Source: Mesorhizobium sp.
GTDB taxonomy: Bacteria > Pseudomonadota > Alphaproteobacteria > Rhizobiales > Rhizobiaceae
NCBI RefSeq assembly: GCF_023954305.1
Contig: NZ_JAMLIG010000001.1
Span: 496,001 to 560,000 of the forward strand
Direction of reading: 5' to 3'
DNA: 64,000 nucleotides
A program made the position numbers and the translations under genes. The notes under the pieces are model-generated. The model was not told the DNA's origin, did no database searches, and saw only the letters and a program-made list of their open reading frames with translations. Of this stretch, positions 1-10,173 are shown one piece after another; position 1 is the stretch's first letter, and each line of letters starts with the position of its first letter.

Positions 1-192
1 CATGGCGCGATGCGCCGCCCCCACCCGCTTGTAGCGGAAGTCGAGCGTCTTCCAGCCGTCCTCGCCGGCCCGCGCCGAAATGGTTTTCACATAGACGCCG
101 CACGCCCGCGCCACGCGGACATGCGTCGGCGCCTCCCCCTCGCACAATTCACGGATCGCCAGCCAGCGATCGTCCGACAAAGCCTCAGGCAT
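1..192 (-). CDS. Small putative DNA-binding protein, 3' end cut by window edge
   Basis: Reading the minus strand from an ATG at 192 gives 64 codons without a stop up to the window edge, beginning MPEALSDDRWLAIRELCEG. A strong AAGGAGG ribosome-binding site lies just upstream. The segment with VRVARACGVYVKTISARA looks like a short helix-turn-helix of the homeodomain-like kind found in small phage-terminase-type or resolvase-type DNA-binding proteins, but this is only a resemblance. The gene is too short for most ORF finders. It and the 79-residue protein upstream of ppdK are on the same strand, so the restriction cassette between them probably interrupts an older minus-strand group. Exact function is not known to me. 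Confidence 0.7.
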   Translation of the reverse strand, partial: MPEALSDDRWLAIRELCEGEAPTHVRVARACGVYVKTISARAGEDGWKTLDFRYKRVGAAHRAM

Positions 193-531
193 CACACCCT
201 CCTTAAGCCGGGAAAGTCCGGCGCAAAGGAGTATGCGGGAGGGCGAAGGGGGGTGGATAAGTTGGGCGGGCGAATTGCGAGGGCGCGGGGGTGCCCTCAT
301 TGCGGGGCGTTCAGGCGAACTTTGCGGAAAAGCGGACGTTGCGATGGAGACCAGGCAGGGCCGCTTTGAGCCACGATTGCGGTCGTAGCGGCTGGCCCGG
401 GACCCCCCGAAAGCCGTCACTCGCTTGAACGCGGCAATGAAGTATTGACGGCCACCGACGCATCTGATTCGAGTGCGAGAACGGAGTATATAATTGTTCC
501 CTTTTTGTTCTTATTGCGCTATCATAAACCG
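193..531. other. Intergenic region upstream of the restriction cassette
   Basis: There is no convincing gene here on either strand. Bases 193-440 are GC-rich like the host. From about 480 the composition turns AT-rich, with a stretch around 484-531 that contains TATATAATTG and TATCAT immediately before the ATG at 532. I read this as the promoter area of the restriction-modification genes, by inference only. The composition change also marks the approximate left edge of the acquired cassette. Confidence 0.4.
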
Positions 532-1458
532 ATGAAAGACGAAACCGACCTTGATGCGACTGCCCCGAAGCGTCGTCGAGCGACCAAGCAGGACGCCGTC
601 ACGCCTCAGAAGAGCAAGAGCCTCCAGAGTCACGGCAAGAATTCGAAGGTTTATGTTCCGGTTATCCTAAAACTGTTCCAGGATCGCTGGCGGCCAGGAG
701 CTGCAACAGTGGTGTTCTCGCTCGATGACGTTCGCACGGCTGTCGAAGCGGTACGCGCGGTGTCTGACAATCCTGATGCAATCTCCGCGCGGAATGCGGC
801 CGACGTCGTTTATCGTATGCGTTCGCGCACGGTGCTGCCGGAAGAAATCTTGTCCAAAGGATTCCACGTCCTGCGCGCCATCGGGCGTGGGCTGTATCAG
901 TTCGAGAAAGCATCTAGCGGCATCATGGAGGTGCCGGTCTGTGAGCTTACGCCCGCTATCGATCAGACGCCGATGCCTGTGAGAAGGCTGCTGCCCGAAG
1001 CGATGGCGGAGATGGACGAGCAGGCGTTGCTGTCGGTCGTCGGCTATTGCCAACTTCTCGACCATTTCACGGGCATGAGAATCTATCGGCTGCGTTCCCA
1101 CGTGCGGAAAAGCGTACCGGGAATCGGTCAAGCCGAACTCGACGCGATCGACGTCGGCATAGCGTCGGGCGACGACGATGTGCCCGTGGTGTTCCCGATC
1201 GAAGCCAAGGCTGTGTCGGACGAACTCAACCGCGTCCAGATCTACAACATGATCCAGTATGCGGCTCACTATTTCCCCGGCCTCAGGGTTCGACCGCTCG
1301 CCGTGAAGGTCGACTACCAGTCGGCCATTCATATCATGGAATTCAACGTCGCATCCCGGCCGGGCGATCTTCGCATCGTTCGGTCTGCCAGCTATGCCGT
1401 TAACACGTCGGAGGCTCAAATCGCCATGATCCGCGCAACCAGCGTGCCGAAACAATGA
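532..1458 (+). CDS. Putative type II restriction endonuclease (PD-(D/E)XK-like)
   Basis: This 308-residue protein overlaps the cytosine methyltransferase start by four bases (ATGA), the usual arrangement of a restriction gene with its modification gene. The C-terminal third, around residues 202-225, reads ELDAIDVGI, then a loop, then PIEAKAV. That matches the acidic-strand / E-x-K core of PD-(D/E)XK nucleases. The N-terminal 60 residues are rich in Lys and Arg. An in-frame start at 445 exists, but the region 445-531 looks like promoter DNA, so I chose ATG 532. I do not recognise the exact endonuclease family or recognition site. The nuclease role is inferred from the motif and the partner genes. 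Another restriction-associated protein without cleavage activity remains possible. Confidence 0.65.
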   Translation: MKDETDLDATAPKRRRATKQDAVTPQKSKSLQSHGKNSKVYVPVILKLFQDRWRPGAATVVFSLDDVRTAVEAVRAVSDNPDAISARNAADVVYRMRSRTVLPEEILSKGFHVLRAIGRGLYQFEKASSGIMEVPVCELTPAIDQTPMPVRRLLPEAMAEMDEQALLSVVGYCQLLDHFTGMRIYRLRSHVRKSVPGIGQAELDAIDVGIASGDDDVPVVFPIEAKAVSDELNRVQIYNMIQYAAHYFPGLRVRPLAVKVDYQSAIHIMEFNVASRPGDLRIVRSASYAVNTSEAQIAMIRATSVPKQ

Positions 1459-2588
1459 AGAGAACAAAGCCGATCGGAATCGAGCTGTTCGCTGGCTGCG
1501 GCGGGCTTTCCACCGGGTTTCTTGATGCTGGCCTTAATGTGGCAGCCGGATTCGAGCTCGATGCTCGGGCCGTGGACGCATATAACTACAACCACGACTA
1601 TCGAGGCAGCAGGGGATTCATCGCCGATCTCAACGTCGCAACAGGAAGCGAACTGCTTCGGCTAGCGAACTTGAAGACCGTCGATTTCGTCGTTGGCGGG
1701 CCTCCCTGTCAGCCGTTTTCGATCGCTGGCAAGAGGCAGGGCAAGCGAGACATTCGGGCCGATCTGATCGGGCATTTCATTAGGATTGTGGACGAGCTTC
1801 GGCCGTTGGCGTTCATGCTCGAAAATGTGCCTAATCTCGCGGCGATCTCAGCCGGAGAATTTCTCGACGAGGTCAAGGCCGAGTTGCGAGGGCTGGATTA
1901 TGCTGTCGACCACTGCGTCGTGTCGGCTGCCGACTTCGGTGTACCGCAGAATCGGAAGCGTCTTGTCGTCCTAGGCATGAGGGACCGAAACGCGGTTCGC
2001 TTCCCGGTCCCGACGCATGGGACGGTCGAGCGTCCTTACGTCTCGGCCTCAGATGCAATCGACGATTTGCCCGATGCCGGCGAGTTCGGCGAAACCGGAA
2101 TCTACAACCACGAGCCTACCGCACATTCGGCAGACATGGTTGCCCGCCTGACTCGTTTGGAGCCGGGCAAGCGCGAGCGCGGGTCGTTTCACGATCGTCT
2201 TCATCCCGAGCGCCCATCGTACACGCTTCGCGCTGGATCGGGAAACTTTAGCCCGCTGCGGCCCGTTCACTACAGGCACCATCGAGTCGTCACGGTACGC
2301 GAGAGTGCGCGCCTGCAAGGCTTTTCGGACGATTTCCGTTGGCCGGATCGGATCCCCCGCCTGCAGCAATATCGTCAGGTGGGAAATGCCGTGCCTCCGC
2401 CGATGGCCAGAGCCTTTGCGGAATGCCTCGCCGACCAAATGGGATGGGAATTAGACCCGACTGCGTTTGCTGGCGATCCGACTGTGCGAGCCCCGGCAAA
2501 CGAACTCACCGACGCGGAAAGGAAAGCTTTGCGCGCCGTGAGAATGCGTGGAGCCTCGCTCGGCAAGGTCGCCTTTTCGAGAGGATGA
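1455..2588 (+). CDS. dcm: DNA (cytosine-5-)-methyltransferase of a type II R-M system
   Basis: Transfers a methyl group from S-adenosylmethionine to C5 of cytosine in the recognition site. The 377 residues carry all landmark motifs in order: motif I ELFAGCGGLSTGF (residues about 9-21), motif IV GGPPCQPFS with the catalytic Cys near residue 84, motif VI ENV near 122, motif VIII QNRKRL, and the C-terminal RESARLQGF and QVGNAVPPPMA (about 307-317). The target-recognition region lies between motif VIII and the RES motif and is fairly short. A tail of about 55 residues follows motif X. It overlaps the endonuclease gene upstream, and vsr follows 63 bases downstream. Methylation specificity cannot be read from the sequence. 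Confidence 0.95.
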   Translation: MKRTKPIGIELFAGCGGLSTGFLDAGLNVAAGFELDARAVDAYNYNHDYRGSRGFIADLNVATGSELLRLANLKTVDFVVGGPPCQPFSIAGKRQGKRDIRADLIGHFIRIVDELRPLAFMLENVPNLAAISAGEFLDEVKAELRGLDYAVDHCVVSAADFGVPQNRKRLVVLGMRDRNAVRFPVPTHGTVERPYVSASDAIDDLPDAGEFGETGIYNHEPTAHSADMVARLTRLEPGKRERGSFHDRLHPERPSYTLRAGSGNFSPLRPVHYRHHRVVTVRESARLQGFSDDFRWPDRIPRLQQYRQVGNAVPPPMARAFAECLADQMGWELDPTAFAGDPTVRAPANELTDAERKALRAVRMRGASLGKVAFSRG

Positions 2589-2651
2589 TGACCTCTCGCT
2601 TAGCGATGATATTAAACTGGCAAGCGATCCGGCCATAACTACATCATACGC

Positions 2652-3071
2652 ATGGCAGACCGAATATCAGCAGAGCGCCGCTCATGGTTGATGAGTCGCG
2701 TCGCGGCGAAGAATACGACGCCCGAGTTGGCGGTGAGGAGGCAAGCCCATGCGATGGGGCTTCGGTTTCGCTTGCATCGCCGCGATTTACCCGGTTGCCC
2801 AGATTTGGTGTTTGTTAAGTATCGGACCGTTGTCTTCGTTCACGGCTGCTTCTGGCACCGACATGTGGGATGTTCGAAGGCCACAACGCCAAAATCCAGC
2901 GTCGAGTATTGGAAGGCGAAGTTCGAGCGCAATGAGCATCGAGACGCTTGGGCGCTGCGGGCCCTCGAGAAGGCGGGCTGGCGAGTGCTGACTATATGGG
3001 AATGCGATACCCGGCATTCGGACAAAGTCGCAAGCATCCTTGCGCAGGTGACGGTCCCGGAAGAAATCTAA
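2652..3071 (+). CDS. vsr: Very short patch repair endonuclease Vsr
   Basis: Nicks DNA 5' of the T in T:G mismatches that arise when 5-methylcytosine deaminates, starting very short patch repair. The 139-residue length is typical. The N-terminus RRSWLMSRVAAKNTTPE, the catalytic-aspartate segment GCPDLVF, the HGCFWHRHVGC zinc and active-site segment and the C-terminal WRVLTIWECD are hallmark Vsr features. Placement directly downstream of the cytosine methyltransferase is the expected partnership, because that enzyme creates the mutagenic 5mC. It probably sits in the same transcription unit, although a 63-base AT-rich gap (2589-2651) could hold its own promoter. Confidence 0.95.
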   Translation: MADRISAERRSWLMSRVAAKNTTPELAVRRQAHAMGLRFRLHRRDLPGCPDLVFVKYRTVVFVHGCFWHRHVGCSKATTPKSSVEYWKAKFERNEHRDAWALRALEKAGWRVLTIWECDTRHSDKVASILAQVTVPEEI

Positions 3072-3230
3072 GACGCGGAAGACGCTTAGCCTAGACATCA
3101 ACCCGTTCCTCACCAGCTTTCGCAGACTTGGAAGGCGGCTAATCGCTTGCAAATGCCAAAGCTGCCAGTACTCAGACGGCCCCTTTGGAGACATGACCCC
3201 CGCGGCACAAGCCGCCGCTCCCAGCCCCCC

Positions 3231-3470
3231 TCACCCCTTCTCGAACGTCACCGTCACGCCGCGCTTGCGGAAATAGGCCTGCATCAGCTTTCGGCCCGCC
3301 CGGTTGCCCTGGGCGAGCCGGGCGGGGTCGAACACCGCCTCCTTCAGGCCCTCGCGCGCAAGGGCCGCCTTCAGCGTCGCGATATGGGTGTCGAGGTCCT
3401 CGTTGTCGGCCTGCAGCGAGGCGTAGATCAGCTCGGTGGCGTCCGCCACGGTCGGTTCGCTCATGGTCAT
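3231..3470 (-). CDS. Conserved small hypothetical protein upstream of ppdK terminus
   Basis: A 79-residue soluble protein rich in Ala and Glu, predicted mostly helical, ending in RKRGVTVTFEKG. It resembles a small conserved protein that I recall next to ppdK in rhizobia, with no known function. It has no signal peptide, membrane segment or catalytic motif. The start could be the ATG at 3470 or the ATG two codons later (MSEPTV). It is on the same strand as ppdK but separated from it by a 228-base block of repeats and hairpins. Confidence 0.7.
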   Translation of the reverse strand: MTMSEPTVADATELIYASLQADNEDLDTHIATLKAALAREGLKEAVFDPARLAQGNRAGRKLMQAYFRKRGVTVTFEKG

Positions 3471-3516
3471 GGTCCCTGTCGTTCGTATGAGGGGTCGGCG
3501 CGCCCACCCCCCGCGC

Positions 3517-3650
3517 GGGCTCGCTGCCTGCGCGGCAGCTCCCGCCCGTTTGAAGCCTCATGCCCCCGGCATGACGAATTCGCCTGCGGCGAACCGGCGT
3601 CCCCGGGGCGGGGCCCGCTGCCTGCGGCAGCTCCCGCCCGTTCGAGCCCT
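3517..3650 (+). repeat. Dispersed intergenic repeat, copy 1 (one full and one partial unit)
   Basis: The unit reads GCTGCCTGCGCGGCAGCTCC, then CGCCCGTT, a short variable spacer, a small hairpin around CCCCCGGCATGACGAATTCG and CCTGCGGCGAACCGG. A second, partial unit starts at about 3613 with GCTGCCTGCGGCAGCTCCCG. A closely similar unit occurs on the opposite strand at 11587-11700. The element is noncoding, GC-rich and full of short inverted repeats. It is best described as a REP/RPE-like dispersed repeat of this genome. Confidence 0.7.
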
Positions 3651-3697
3651 CCCGAAGGTCCACAGGACCTTCGGATCGCCCTGCGGGCGATCGGGCT
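3645..3697. repeat. Branched palindrome (nested hairpins) after ppdK
   Basis: Two adjacent hairpins, CCGAAGGTCC/GGACCTTCGG (10-bp stem, ACA loop) and GATCGCC/GGGCGATC, are enclosed by an outer GAGCCC/GGGCTC pair. The result is a potential three-way branched structure ending one base before the ppdK stop codon. It could protect or terminate the ppdK transcript. There is no T-tract, so a classical intrinsic terminator is unlikely. Confidence 0.65.
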
Positions 3698-3698
3698 C

Positions 3699-6362
<2,664 letters not shown>

Positions 6363-6509
6363 CTGCGCCTCTCCGCAATCCCCGCGTGAGGCCCCATAGC
6401 GGATAATGTCCGCCGGGACGATAGGAAAATTGGTCCACCGACCTGGCATCTTCTGCGACCTGTTGACTGGCGCGGGGGCCCCGAATAGGTCGGATGAAGG
6501 GAGACGACC

Positions 6510-6902
6510 ATGATGACCGAGAGCGACGCGAAACCCGCCGGAGAGCTGGTGCTGCGCACCCTGGCGATGCCAGCCGACACCAATGCCGCCGGCGACATCT
6601 TCGGCGGCTGGGTCATGGCGCAGATGGACCTTGCCTGCGGCATCCGCGCCGCCGAGCGCGCCAAGGGCCGCGTCGTCACGGTGGCGGTCGAGAAGATGGT
6701 CTTCGCCAAGCCGATGAAGGTCGGCGACACGCTGTCGATCTATGCCGACATCACCCGCGTCGGCCGCACCTCGATGACGCTTTCACTCGAAGCCTGGGCG
6801 CAGCGCTACCTCTCCGACGTGATGGAAAAAGTCACCCACGCCGACTTCGTCATGGTCGCGCTCGATGACCAGAACAAGCCGACGCGCATTCCGCCCGAGT
6901 GA
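6510..6902 (+). CDS. Acyl-CoA thioesterase, YciA-like hot-dog fold
   Basis: A 130-residue single hot-dog domain: LRTLAMPADTNAAGDIFGGWVMAQMDLA holds the family signature and the catalytic-loop Asp, followed by VVTVAVEKMVFAKPMKVGDTL. It is predicted to hydrolyse acyl-CoA thioesters in the cytoplasm. Chain-length preference cannot be told. AAGGGAG lies upstream of the start at 6510. A second ATG directly after is equally possible. It is divergent from ppdK across a 147-base gap that should hold both promoters. Confidence 0.9.
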   Translation: MMTESDAKPAGELVLRTLAMPADTNAAGDIFGGWVMAQMDLACGIRAAERAKGRVVTVAVEKMVFAKPMKVGDTLSIYADITRVGRTSMTLSLEAWAQRYLSDVMEKVTHADFVMVALDDQNKPTRIPPE

Positions 6903-7050
6903 CCCGCCCGCCGTCCGGCGCACACGCCGCGACGGGTTGCCGGCTCCCGCGACGGCGTCTCCATAGCGTGGACAGTCCGTTGAACAATCATGGCTGTTCG
7001 CCTGAACAGGCAGGCGCGGCGGCACATTCTCCGATTGCCCAGCGCAACGC

Positions 7051-7419
7051 TCACACGCCGGCGACGTCGAAGCGTTCGCGCGCCTCGCGAATGCGGATGA
7101 TATTCCGGCGTGCCCACTCGCCCAGCGCCGACACGGGGGTCAGGAGTTCATGTCCGAGTTCCGTCAGTTCGTAGTCGACGCGCGGCGGAATCGTTGGAAA
7201 TACAGTGCGTGTGACAAACCCGTCGCGCTCCAGGCCGCGTAGCGTGGTGGTCAGCATCTTCTGCGATATGCCGCCGATCGAGCGCTTCAGCTCGGAGAAG
7301 CGCATCGGCCCCGAGCCGAGATACTGGACCACCAGAACGGTCCATTTGTCTCCCACCCGGGACAGCACCTCGCTCACAGCTCGGCAGTCCTCGGTGTGGT
7401 GGATGTGACCTGGTTTCAC
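7051..7419 (-). CDS. HxlR-family winged-helix transcriptional regulator
   Basis: A 122-residue MarR-like winged-helix protein. It has the characteristic N-terminal Cys (HTEDCRAVSEVLSRVGDKWTVLVV), then FSELKRSIGGISQKMLTTTLRGLERDGFVTR for the recognition helix and wing. The start is GTG with a strong AAGGAGG eight bases upstream. It is transcribed divergently from an NAD(P)H-dependent FMN reductase 86 bases away. That is the classic arrangement in which HxlR/YodB/HypR-type regulators sense electrophiles or redox stress and control an adjacent reductase. The single Cys near residue 12 is the likely sensor, by analogy. Confidence 0.93.
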   Translation of the reverse strand: MKPGHIHHTEDCRAVSEVLSRVGDKWTVLVVQYLGSGPMRFSELKRSIGGISQKMLTTTLRGLERDGFVTRTVFPTIPPRVDYELTELGHELLTPVSALGEWARRNIIRIREARERFDVAGV

Positions 7420-7450
7420 GGGCGTGCCTCCTTGCGCGACTTTGCCGCTT

Positions 7451-7481
7451 ACTTAAGTAGGGTCGGTATCGGAAAGATACC
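7451..7481. promoter_or_regulatory. Candidate HxlR operator between divergent genes
   Basis: The 85-base gap between the regulator and reductase holds two palindromes: ACTTAAGT (7451-7458) and GGTATC-ggaaa-GATACC (7465-7481). Both lie just before the reductase ribosome-binding site (AGGAG near 7492). Dimeric HxlR proteins bind such short inverted repeats, so at least one is a likely operator. This is inference from position and symmetry. Confidence 0.5.
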
Positions 7482-7504
7482 AGAATTCTTCAGGAGAGCA
7501 TACT

Positions 7505-8107
7505 ATGTCCAAGCCCAAGATTGGAATCGTCATCGGCAGCACCCGCGAGGGTCGTTTCGCCGACAAGCCCGCCAACTGGATCTACGAGATCGCCAAGGCG
7601 CGCGGCGACATCGAGGTCGAACTGATCGATCTGCGCGACTTCCCGCTGCCCTTCTTCGACGAACCGGCGTCGCCGGCCTGGGCGCCCTCGCAGAACGAAA
7701 TCGCCCAGAAATGGCAGAGGAAGGTCGCCGCCTTCGACGGCTTCGTCTTCACCGCCGCCGAATACAACCGCGGCCCGACCGCCGTTCTCAAGAACGCGAT
7801 CGACTATGCCTACAGGGAGTGGAACAAGAAGGCCGTCGGCTTCATCGGCTATGGCGGCGTAGGTGGCGCGCGTGCGGTCGAACAGTTGCGCCTGATCGCG
7901 ATCGAGACGCAGATGGCTCCGGTCCGCGCCGGCGTCCACATTGCCTGGGCCGACATGCTGCCGGTCATGCAGGGTCAGAAGAAGCTCGAGGAATACGAGC
8001 ACCTCAAGCAGGCCGCCGGCGACATGCTCGACCAGGTCGTCTGGTGGACCAAGGCGTTGGTCGCCGCCCGCCGCTCGGAAGCCGCGGAAGCCGCCATCGC
8101 CGCCTGA
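7505..8107 (+). CDS. NAD(P)H-dependent FMN reductase family protein
   Basis: A 200-residue flavodoxin-fold protein. The FMN phosphate-binding loop is IGSTREGRFADKPANW near the N-terminus. The second FMN contact is FTAAEYNRGPTAVLKNAIDYAYREW, a family signature. GYGGVGGARAVEQLR follows. It probably reduces FMN, quinones or azo compounds, protecting against electrophile stress. AGGAG precedes the ATG. Control by the divergent HxlR regulator is likely. It ends beside an inverted-repeat element at 8125-8252. Confidence 0.93.
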   Translation: MSKPKIGIVIGSTREGRFADKPANWIYEIAKARGDIEVELIDLRDFPLPFFDEPASPAWAPSQNEIAQKWQRKVAAFDGFVFTAAEYNRGPTAVLKNAIDYAYREWNKKAVGFIGYGGVGGARAVEQLRLIAIETQMAPVRAGVHIAWADMLPVMQGQKKLEEYEHLKQAAGDMLDQVVWWTKALVAARRSEAAEAAIAA

Positions 8108-8994
8108 GACGCCCCCCAACCTTCCGTCATCCTCGGCCTTGTGCCGAGGATCTGTCGGCGATGGCAAAAATGGCTCGGCGGTCCTCTCCTTCGACCGTGC
8201 CGCGCTTCCTCGGGAACGGCAGCAGATTCTCGGCAAAAGGCCGAGAATGACGTCGATGGTGAAGTCTGAGTCTCCCGAAGGCGATCAATCCCTAACCGCC
8301 CCCTCAACACCCCAACCGTCGCCTTGCCGTCGGTGAAATAGCGATCGCCGCCGCCGTTGCGGCCGTCCTGCGTCGGCCCGATGCCGTCGATGGAAGAACT
8401 GTTTACCAACAGCCCCGCCGACTCGAAAGCTCTCATCAGCGCATCCCGTTCCGCGTCGAGATCCGGGGCGATGTGATGGGTGATCTGCAGCGTGTCGTGC
8501 GACAGGCCGGCGTCGCGGTCGTAACTGACGGTTCCGAGCCACAGCGGCCGCTCGTGCGCGTCGTCCGCCGCCACCTTCCACAGCCGCGCGTGATGGCGCC
8601 GGCCCGCACTCGCCCCGTCCTCTCTCTCGAAGGCGAGGTCCTGCCGCCTTCCCTCATAGACGAGGGTGCTCACCGGCGCGTCCGGATAGGGCCGATCGAG
8701 AACGACGCTCAGGCCGATCTCGATAGCCGATCGCAGCGTGATCGCATCCGCCGGCCGCCAGCCGATGGCGTGGAAGGCCGCCACGACCTCCGCCTCGCTG
8801 CCCACCAGCCCGACATTCAGCGGATCGCCGGGGATGCCGAGCGGCGTGGTCGTCAGCATGGCGCGCGGCGGCGCGCCTTTCTCGATCTCGGACCAGACGA
8901 AGGGCGCGGCGAGATAGGCGACGAAAGCCCACACCGCCAGAACGAACGCCGTGCCGACGATCGCACGCCTTGCCGATACCCGTCTTCGCGCCAT
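7975..8994 (-). CDS. LssY C-terminal-domain membrane-anchored protein with aberrant tail
   Basis: The N-terminus MARRRVSARRAIVG followed by a hydrophobic run (about residues 10-31) is an uncleaved signal anchor. Residues about 45-235 match the LssY_C domain type: a NVGLVGS segment, the GWRPADAITLRSAIEIG motif, RPYPDAPVSTLVYEGRRQDLAFER, HHARLWKV and LWLGTVSYDR. The role is unknown. It is associated with membrane lipid or lipoprotein functions in families carrying this domain. From roughly residue 233 the frame runs through the inverted-repeat element 8125-8252 and then antisense to the FMN reductase, overlapping it by 133 bases. The natural domain probably ended near 8290, so the last 100 or so residues are likely junk created by the repeat. 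Confidence 0.75.
   Translation of the reverse strand: MARRRVSARRAIVGTAFVLAVWAFVAYLAAPFVWSEIEKGAPPRAMLTTTPLGIPGDPLNVGLVGSEAEVVAAFHAIGWRPADAITLRSAIEIGLSVVLDRPYPDAPVSTLVYEGRRQDLAFEREDGASAGRRHHARLWKVAADDAHERPLWLGTVSYDRDAGLSHDTLQITHHIAPDLDAERDALMRAFESAGLLVNSSSIDGIGPTQDGRNGGGDRYFTDGKATVGVLRGRLGIDRLRETQTSPSTSFSAFCRESAAVPEEARHGRRRGPPSHFCHRRQILGTRPRMTEGWGASQAAMAASAASERRAATNALVHQTTWSSMSPAACLRCSYSSSFF
8125..8252. repeat. Intergenic inverted-repeat element (29-bp arms)
   Basis: The left arm 8125-8153 begins CGTCATCCTCGGCCTTGTGC. The right arm 8224-8252 is its reverse complement with three mismatches. Each arm also folds into its own small hairpin (CTCGG...CCGAG). About 70 bases separate the arms. Elements with this CGTCAT-CTCGG core are common between genes in rhizobia, from general knowledge. 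Here the element lies inside the 3' end of the LssY_C open frame on the minus strand. Confidence 0.75.
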
Positions 8995-9035
8995 GGCCGC
9001 TCCCGCCGGTCAGAGAACCCATCGGAACGAAACGC

Positions 9036-10073
9036 TCAACGGCAGGCCTTGTAGCCGTTGCGGCGCTTGGCGATGTCGAAGTGGAAATGGTCCTTGTGGT
9101 CGCGGTCGTAACCGGGACCGAGCACCGTGGAGAAATAGCCGCAGGCGTCGGCGCGGACATTGTTCAACAAGCCCTTCTCGCGGAAGGCGAAGAAGCCGGG
9201 CTTCTTCACCCCGATCTTCCTGCCGCTGTCGAGTTCGATGCGCATGATGTCGAGCGCGTTGCCCTTCGAATGTTCCGACATGGTGCGCGAACCGCGAATC
9301 TTGCGGCAGGAATAGCTCGACCCCTGGTGGATCGCCTTCACGCCGGTGAGATAGCGCCGGCGCGCCGACGGGCCCAGTTCGTGCTTGGTCCATTTCGCCA
9401 CCTGCAGCGCCATCTGGCAGGACAGCGTCGCCGCCGGCTTGATGGCGATGTCCCCCGACAGTTTTGCCAGTTTCACCGGATAGTCGATGCCGCAATAGTT
9501 GCCGTCGCCGATCGGTGGCAGATCCTGATAGGTCGCGCCGATGCGCTTCAGTTCGCGACGGCAGTCGGCCTCGCTCCGCGGCATCGCGCCGGGAACGGCG
9601 TTGCGGTCGCGGTATTCCGGCTCCTGGTTCATGTAGGGATTGGACGGCACCAGCCGCTGCAGCCCGGGTCCGGGCGTGATCGCCGCCTGGATCACGCGCG
9701 GCTCCTGCGCCTCGTCGAGTGGCGGTGGCGGCAGCACTTTCATCGCGGATGCCGGAGCCTGAGCGGCATAGACCGGAGCGGGTTCCGGCGCGGCGGGCAC
9801 GGACATCGCCGGCTCGCCCATGGCCGGGTCCGCGTAGGTCACGTCAGGATCGGTCGTGTCGGACAGGGTCAAGGCCGGCTCGGCGACAACCTGTTCGAAC
9901 GGTTCGGCAACAGGCCCGGCCGGCACCGTGGCGATGGGAGCTGGCGCGACCAGGGCTGCGGTCGGCGTCACGTCGATCTCCGGACGCAGCACGTCTGACG
10001 AGCAGGCGGCGAGGATGGCGGCGGCCGCGCCAAGCAAAGTCGCCGCCGCGAAGCCGCGCGCGATCGATCCCAT
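9036..10073 (-). CDS. Extensin-family (DUF882-like C-terminal) lipoprotein
   Basis: A 345-residue exported protein: signal peptide MGSIARGFAAATLLGAAAAI with lipobox LAACSS, then a Pro/Ala-rich linker (about residues 30-150). The C-terminal extensin-like domain (about 165-345) has cysteines in CGIDYPV, SCQMALQVAKW, SYSCRKIRGS and ACGYFSTVLGPG. The conserved metal-site pattern is MSEHSKGNALDI and DHKDHFHFDIAKR. These SEH and HFHFD motifs resemble zinc peptidases of the LAS group, so a peptidoglycan-hydrolase role is plausible, but this is inference. A second family member follows at 10174. Confidence 0.88.
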   Translation of the reverse strand: MGSIARGFAAATLLGAAAAILAACSSDVLRPEIDVTPTAALVAPAPIATVPAGPVAEPFEQVVAEPALTLSDTTDPDVTYADPAMGEPAMSVPAAPEPAPVYAAQAPASAMKVLPPPPLDEAQEPRVIQAAITPGPGLQRLVPSNPYMNQEPEYRDRNAVPGAMPRSEADCRRELKRIGATYQDLPPIGDGNYCGIDYPVKLAKLSGDIAIKPAATLSCQMALQVAKWTKHELGPSARRRYLTGVKAIHQGSSYSCRKIRGSRTMSEHSKGNALDIMRIELDSGRKIGVKKPGFFAFREKGLLNNVRADACGYFSTVLGPGYDRDHKDHFHFDIAKRRNGYKACR

Positions 10074-10173
10074 GATCGGGTTACCCTGTCCTGCCCCTCA
10101 AGGGCTAAGGATAGGCGGGAAATGTAAAGGAATGCTCTTTGGCCGGCTTCACGCCTGCGGCTGAAATGCGGCG

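Noticed and set aside
10..369. A plus-strand frame at the left edge
   Set aside because: The minus strand has a well-formed start with AAGGAGG and coherent protein; the plus frame is its shadow.
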